Shown here one piece after another: positions 23,754 through 27,271 of a stretch of 27,271 bases of DNA. The stretch spans positions 1 to 27,271 of the forward strand of contig CAZRWD010000017.1 in assembly GCA_964603785.1 (NCBI GenBank), given 5' to 3'. The translations under genes were made by a program, and so were the position numbers. Position 1 is the first letter of the stretch; the number at the start of each line of letters is the position of its first letter. The notes under the pieces were generated by a model, which had not been told where the DNA came from, searched no databases, and was given only the letters and a program-made list of their open reading frames with translations. The DNA comes from CAZRWD01 sp964603785. Lineage in GTDB: Bacteria > Fermentibacterota > Fermentibacteria > Fermentibacterales > Fermentibacteraceae.

Positions 23754-24200
23754 TTGGACAAGACGAGGATAGGCATCATCATCTGCGACCGCTACCATTC
23801 CTGCGGAGGCGGGAAGTGCTTCCGCGCCCTGCGGGAGAGGGTTGGCGCATTCAGGCGCTATCCGCACGATACCGAGGTCGAGGTCGTGGGCTACTCGACC
23901 TGTGGCGGCTGCCCGGGTGGAAACATCGAGTACGTTCCGGCTGAGATGAAGAGGAACGGAGCGCAGGTCATACATCTGGCAACGGGCCTGATCGTCGGAT
24001 ACCCGCCCTGCCCCAGGCTCGAGTACTTCAAGCGGTTCATAGAGGAGGCCTACGACATCCCGGTGGTCATGGGCACCCATCCGGTCCCCGAGAAGTACCT
24101 CAGGATGCACACCGAACTCGGAACATGGCAGGGTGAGCGCTGGAATGACATCCTCGCCGCAGCCCTCGACGAACCCGATGTGCGAAAGGCCTATGACTGA
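23754..24200 (+). CDS. CGGC-domain protein
   Basis: 148 residues. TTG start at 23754 has GGAGGAG 8 nt upstream; an in-frame GTG at 23745 overlapping the DUF89 stop (GTGA) is a weaker choice. The sequence opens with a strand (RIGIIICDRYHSC), has Cys11, Cys17 and Cys22 (CDRYHSCGGGKC), then the signature STCGGCPG with Cys50 and Cys53, LIVGYPPCPRLEYF (Cys86), and VVMGTHPVPEKYL. The CGGC domain is predicted to bind a metal or carry redox cysteines; its biochemical role is not known to me. Pairing with a DUF89 protein in an operon suggests a shared metal- or metabolite-related job. Confidence 0.87.
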   Translation: MDKTRIGIIICDRYHSCGGGKCFRALRERVGAFRRYPHDTEVEVVGYSTCGGCPGGNIEYVPAEMKRNGAQVIHLATGLIVGYPPCPRLEYFKRFIEEAYDIPVVMGTHPVPEKYLRMHTELGTWQGERWNDILAAALDEPDVRKAYD

Positions 24201-24211
24201 CCGGTGACCCG

Positions 24212-24234
24212 GGACGGCCGGGCGGGATCCGTCC
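24212..24234. terminator. Weak hairpin between convergent genes
   Basis: GGACGG / CCGTCC stem with an 11-nt loop, between the stop of the CGGC gene and the stop of the cyclase gene. No U-tract. Confidence 0.25.
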
Positions 24235-24277
24235 GCCGTGCGGATCGCCCTCGATGCCCGATCGCCCCTACCGGTCG

Positions 24278-24400
24278 TCGATGACTGTTACCCGACGACC
24301 TCTATCGAGTACGGTCCACTCTTCTCCAACGGGGACTCCCCCTCGATGCCCAGGATCCCCCTGATCTCCCCGACCTTCTTCAGGGCGGCCTCGTCGATCC
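24278..24400 (-). repeat. Copy C: the cyclase gene end itself, parent of the repeats
   Basis: The last codons of the intact gene (KKVGEIRGILG ... PYSIEVVG, TAA) plus about 10 bp beyond the stop are the parent of copies at 17195 and 22484. Core at 24289-24311. Conservation of the flank (atcgatgactg in B, gtcgatgactg here) past the stop codon shows that the repeat is DNA-level and not only coding similarity. Confidence 0.75.
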
Positions 24401-26945
24401 TTTCGCCAAGGATCGCCAGGGCGCGGTCCAGGTCCTCTCCCGCCTCTCCTCGGCGGCCCGAGGCGGCTTCGAGCCAGGCGATCACCAGCAGGGCGTGGGC
24501 CTGCATGTTGGCGTGGTCGATCTCCTCGGATATCCTGAGGCATTCATGGGCGAGCTCTTCGGCCCTGGCAGGATCCTCCCGCGTCAGCAGGTCGGCGATG
24601 CCCAGCAGGGCCAGCTCCCTGGCCCGCATGTCACCGACCTTCACGGCTATCCCGAGGGACTCCTCCAGGCAGGCCAGGGCTCGCTCCCCCTCGCCGGCGT
24701 GGATCAGCATGAACCCCATGCTGCCCAGGGTGCGCATCTGCATGAGGATGTCGCCGTGGATGCGCGCATGGTCCAGCGCCCTGCCGTAGTGCTCTATGCC
24801 CCTGGCGAGGTTGCCGGCGATGGAATCCAGGGTGGCGAGGTTCGTGAGGGCGACGGCGATCTGCCTGTGGTCCCGGATCTCCTCCACCCTTTCGAGCATC
24901 CTCTCGAAGTGGCTCCGGGCCTCCTCGTGCAGGCCCTTCTGCGCCTCCATGACGCCCAGGCTCCCCAGTATCCTGGGCTCGAGGTCCTTCTCCCCTGAGC
25001 CTGCCGCCAGCGTCAGGGCCTCCTCGAGCAGGGGCTTCGACTCCTCGCCGCGACCTGCCATCTGCAGGAATGTCGCCGTCCTCTCGAGGGTGTTCGCTAT
25101 GAGGCCGGCCTGGTCGGGCCGGAGGTCGCTCCCCCACCTCGACCTGAAGATCTCGAGCTTCCCGCCGAAGACCTGCAGCGCGGTGGCGATCGTGCTCCTC
25201 ACGATGAAGACCTGGCTGAGGGCGATCAGGAAGCCCCTGGTCTCGTCAGGGGGCCAGTGCCTCGCCGCATGGTCCCAGGCCTGGAGCAGGTTGGGCAAAG
25301 CAGCCTCTATCCGCCTCAGGACATCGGCCGACCCGGCCGACGCGATCTCCCGCCTGTCCCTCTCGAGCTGATCGGCGAAATGGCGGGCGTGCCTCTCCGA
25401 CAGGTCATCCAGTCTCGACGGGCTGGCGGCCAGCCTCGCGGCCGCGTATGCGCGCACAAGTGGGTGTGTCGCGAATCTGCCCGGGGACGGGCACTGGAGA
25501 AGCGACCTGTCCACGAGGCTCCTGAGGGCCCGTAACCCGCATCCCGCAACAGCGGATGCCGCCGCCGCGTCGAACTCCCCCGCGAAGATCGCCAGGCCGG
25601 ACAGGGCCAGCCGCCCTTCCTCGTCCAGCAGGCTCCAGGAGTAGTCGAACACCGCCTCGAGGCCCCTGTGCCTGCCCGGCATGTCCAGAGGAGCGGAGTC
25701 GAGCAGCTCGAAGCCGGAGGCGAGCTCGGCGGCGATGTCTCCCGGCGGGACCATGCGCACCCAGGACGAGGCCAGCTCTATGCCGAGCGGGCTTCCGTCG
25801 AGCATGGCGCAGATCGAGGCCACGGCCGGCCTGTCCGCCTGTGTCGGCTCCCATCCGGGTGAAGCTCTCCGAGCGGATGCCAGGAAAAGGCTGGAGGCGT
25901 CGCAGTCCTCGAGGTCCGCCCCGTCACGCGAGGGCAGGCCCATCCCGTGGAGCTCGTAGACCCGCTCCTCCCGAAGAGAGAGACGGTGTCTCGAAGTGAC
26001 GAGGAGCTTCAAGCCCGGGCTCCGGGCCAGCAGGCGCGAGAGAACGGGCGAGTCCTGCGAGAGGTGCTCGAAGTTGTCGGCCACCAGCAGCACCTCTCGG
26101 TCGGCGAGGAAGGCGGCCAGCTGCTCCTCCTCCGTGACCGGCCCGGCGAACCGCATGGACATGGCCGATGCGAAGGCGGCCGGGATCATGGCGGCAGAGG
26201 GCACATCCTCGAGGCGGACGAAGAAGGCCCCGTGCCTGAAGCCCGTGATCGACCGGGCCGCCGCCTGGAGGGCCAGCCTGCTCTTGCCCGTGCCGCCGGG
26301 GGCCAGGATGGTGAGCAGCCTGCAGGCGGGGTCCTCCAGCAAAGCGCAGACCTCGTCGAGCTCCCCTGCCCGGCCGAGGAACGGGGTGGGCTGGACCGGG
26401 AGGTTCTGGGGTCGGCTCGAGACGGTGCGCAGTGCGGGGAAATCCGACCGTATCGTGGGATGGGTGAGGATGTAGATCTGCTGAGGCTCCATCAGGTCGC
26501 GGAGGACGTGTACGCCGGCGTCGACCAGAGAGGCGCCTGCGGGAAGTGTCTCTGCCGATCCTGCCTGCGCGTTCGCAAGCACCTGCCCGCCCCAGGCGGC
26601 CGAGAGCATCCGGGCGGCCCCGTTCAGGGCGGGACCGAAGTAGTCCCCCCCACGCTCCTCGGCCTCCCCCGCGAAGACGCACATCCGGACAGGCATGCCC
26701 CCGACCTCCGACCAGTCCTCGCAGAGGAGGGCGCCCTGGGCGTGCAGCGCGCACTCCAATGCGCGGCCGTTCCCGAAGACCGCTATCATCCCGTCGCCGG
26801 TGTGCTTCACTACCCTGCCGCCGTGGAGTACGGCCGATTCGTGCAGGATGTCGTCGTGCCTGCGCAGCGCGGAGGACATGGCCTCGCGCGCGGTCTCCCA
26901 CCTGGCTGTCGATCCCTCGATGTCGGTGAACAGGAACGTAGGCAA
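24288..26945 (-). CDS. Class III adenylyl cyclase / STAND ATPase / TPR fusion
   Basis: 885 residues, cytoplasmic. TTG start at 26943-26945 (GGGGAAG about 7 nt upstream), leading directly into the cyclase domain (1-165): FTDIEGSTARWE with metal Asp8, VVKHTGDGMIAVF with Lys47 and metal Asp51, ERGGDYFGPALNGAARML with Asp101, Asn108 and Arg112. Lys47/Asp101 suit ATP as substrate, so it is probably active and makes cAMP. Next an NTPase of the STAND/NB-ARC type (about 185-480): P-loop APGGTGKS (215-222), VLLVADNFEHL, LLVTSRHRLSL, GSPLGIELASSW. Then TPR-like helical repeats (about 560-870), e.g. NLATLDSIAGNLARGIEHYGRALDHA. Such fusions sense an unknown ligand through the TPRs and change cAMP level. 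The 3' end is duplicated elsewhere in the window. Confidence 0.92.
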   Translation of the reverse strand: MPTFLFTDIEGSTARWETAREAMSSALRRHDDILHESAVLHGGRVVKHTGDGMIAVFGNGRALECALHAQGALLCEDWSEVGGMPVRMCVFAGEAEERGGDYFGPALNGAARMLSAAWGGQVLANAQAGSAETLPAGASLVDAGVHVLRDLMEPQQIYILTHPTIRSDFPALRTVSSRPQNLPVQPTPFLGRAGELDEVCALLEDPACRLLTILAPGGTGKSRLALQAAARSITGFRHGAFFVRLEDVPSAAMIPAAFASAMSMRFAGPVTEEEQLAAFLADREVLLVADNFEHLSQDSPVLSRLLARSPGLKLLVTSRHRLSLREERVYELHGMGLPSRDGADLEDCDASSLFLASARRASPGWEPTQADRPAVASICAMLDGSPLGIELASSWVRMVPPGDIAAELASGFELLDSAPLDMPGRHRGLEAVFDYSWSLLDEEGRLALSGLAIFAGEFDAAAASAVAGCGLRALRSLVDRSLLQCPSPGRFATHPLVRAYAAARLAASPSRLDDLSERHARHFADQLERDRREIASAGSADVLRRIEAALPNLLQAWDHAARHWPPDETRGFLIALSQVFIVRSTIATALQVFGGKLEIFRSRWGSDLRPDQAGLIANTLERTATFLQMAGRGEESKPLLEEALTLAAGSGEKDLEPRILGSLGVMEAQKGLHEEARSHFERMLERVEEIRDHRQIAVALTNLATLDSIAGNLARGIEHYGRALDHARIHGDILMQMRTLGSMGFMLIHAGEGERALACLEESLGIAVKVGDMRARELALLGIADLLTREDPARAEELAHECLRISEEIDHANMQAHALLVIAWLEAASGRRGEAGEDLDRALAILGERIDEAALKKVGEIRGILGIEGESPLEKSGPYSIEVVG

Positions 26946-27158
26946 GCGTGCTTCCCCTGGGCTGGATCCCTCTGCGCTGACGCCCGAGCCTCGTGCAGGG
27001 GCAACATCGGGCCGCGCGCTCCCCGGCGCAACGCCCGGACGGATGCTCGTCGGGTCGGATCGGCGCCCGATCGGTGACGAGTTCGAAATTCCCTGTTATC
27101 TATGTCGCCAGCGGTTTCGAGGACACCGGTCGGCATCCATCCGGGAGAAGGTGTACAC
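26946..27158. other. Divergent intergenic region between cyclase and SUMF1-type genes
   Basis: 213 bp. A TATCTA patch near 27100 is AT-rich but has no proper -35 partner. No RNA gene or repeat seen. Confidence 0.4.
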
Positions 27159-27271
27159 ATGAGCAACTGTTTCTGCGCCTTGATCCTGACAACCCTGGCC
27201 TCGGCGGTCCCAGCCACCGCCGACGTCGCGGACGGCCTGGGCATGGAGTTCGTCGTCATACCCGCCGGGAC
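27159..27271 (+). CDS. SUMF1/FGE-type secreted protein, 5' end only
   Basis: The first 37 codons are visible, running off the right edge. ATG 27159 has GAGAAGG about 7 nt upstream. A signal peptide (MSNCFCALILTTLASAVPATA) is followed by DGLGMEFVVIPAG, the typical opening strand of the formylglycine-generating-enzyme/SUMF1 domain (GMEFVxIPAGxFxMG). Proteins with this fold include sulfatase-activating enzymes and many binding domains of other function; the catalytic cysteines are beyond the window. Divergent from the cyclase gene. Confidence 0.75.
   Translation, partial: MSNCFCALILTTLASAVPATADVADGLGMEFVVIPAG

Noticed and set aside
15065..24287. Integrase, transposase or tRNA gene that would explain the direct repeats
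   Set aside because: None found on either strand; no tRNA-like T-arm sequence was recognised in the intergenic regions.
1..27271. CRISPR array
   Set aside because: No regularly spaced repeats; the only regular repeats are VCBS blades and the short lipoprotein linker units.

Overview
The window is high-GC bacterial chromosome. Four complete proteins (at 3944, 6756, 9625 and 12720) are predicted to be secreted and end in the same type of FlgD-like tail (NP motif, then DLSGRLV-like strand, then G[VIC]Y-like strand, final R-x-x-[VI]-R). A fifth, truncated at the left edge, enters the same kind of tail. Such tails, together with C25 and C10 cysteine peptidases, FG-GAP/VCBS propellers and frequent TTG/GTG starts, suggest an FCB-superphylum or related candidate phylum (Fermentibacteria- or Eisenbacteria-like). 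This placement is inference; there is no marker gene in the window.

Layout. 1-6198: truncated C25 (gingipain-like) peptidase (-), polyphosphate kinase 2 (-), Rv2952-like methyltransferase (+), C10 (streptopain-like) peptidase (-), small lipoprotein (-). 6756-15064: seven-blade VCBS protein (+), TIM-barrel-like lipoprotein and second C25 peptidase in one operon (-), DUF6090-like membrane protein (+), second seven-blade VCBS protein (-), TrmB-type regulator (-). The last two genes each have a sigma70-like promoter whose -10 box is overlapped by a related 17-bp inverted repeat, so the regulator probably controls itself and the VCBS gene.

15065-22893 looks like an acquired region: longer non-coding stretches, lower GC, a Schlafen/AlbA-type ATP-binding protein (+), and on the minus strand a compact four-gene unit. 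In transcription order this unit is a radical SAM/SPASM maturase, a 37-codon gene with a perfect Shine-Dalgarno sequence encoding a Cys-rich peptide (C-x4-C-x-C-x-C), a six-bladed-propeller-like lipoprotein, and an ABC exporter. I read it as a RiPP system in which the maturase modifies the peptide, the exporter moves it, and the propeller lipoprotein acts at the envelope. The short peptide gene is easily missed and is the most interesting object here.

22894-27271: DUF89-family protein and CGGC-domain protein in one operon (+), then a class III adenylyl cyclase/STAND ATPase/TPR protein (-), and divergently the first codons of a SUMF1/FGE-type secreted protein (+). The last bases of the cyclase gene are present in three direct copies (17207, 22493, 24289). 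Two are orphan remnants and they bracket the RiPP cluster, which suggests insertion or duplication at the 3' end of that gene.
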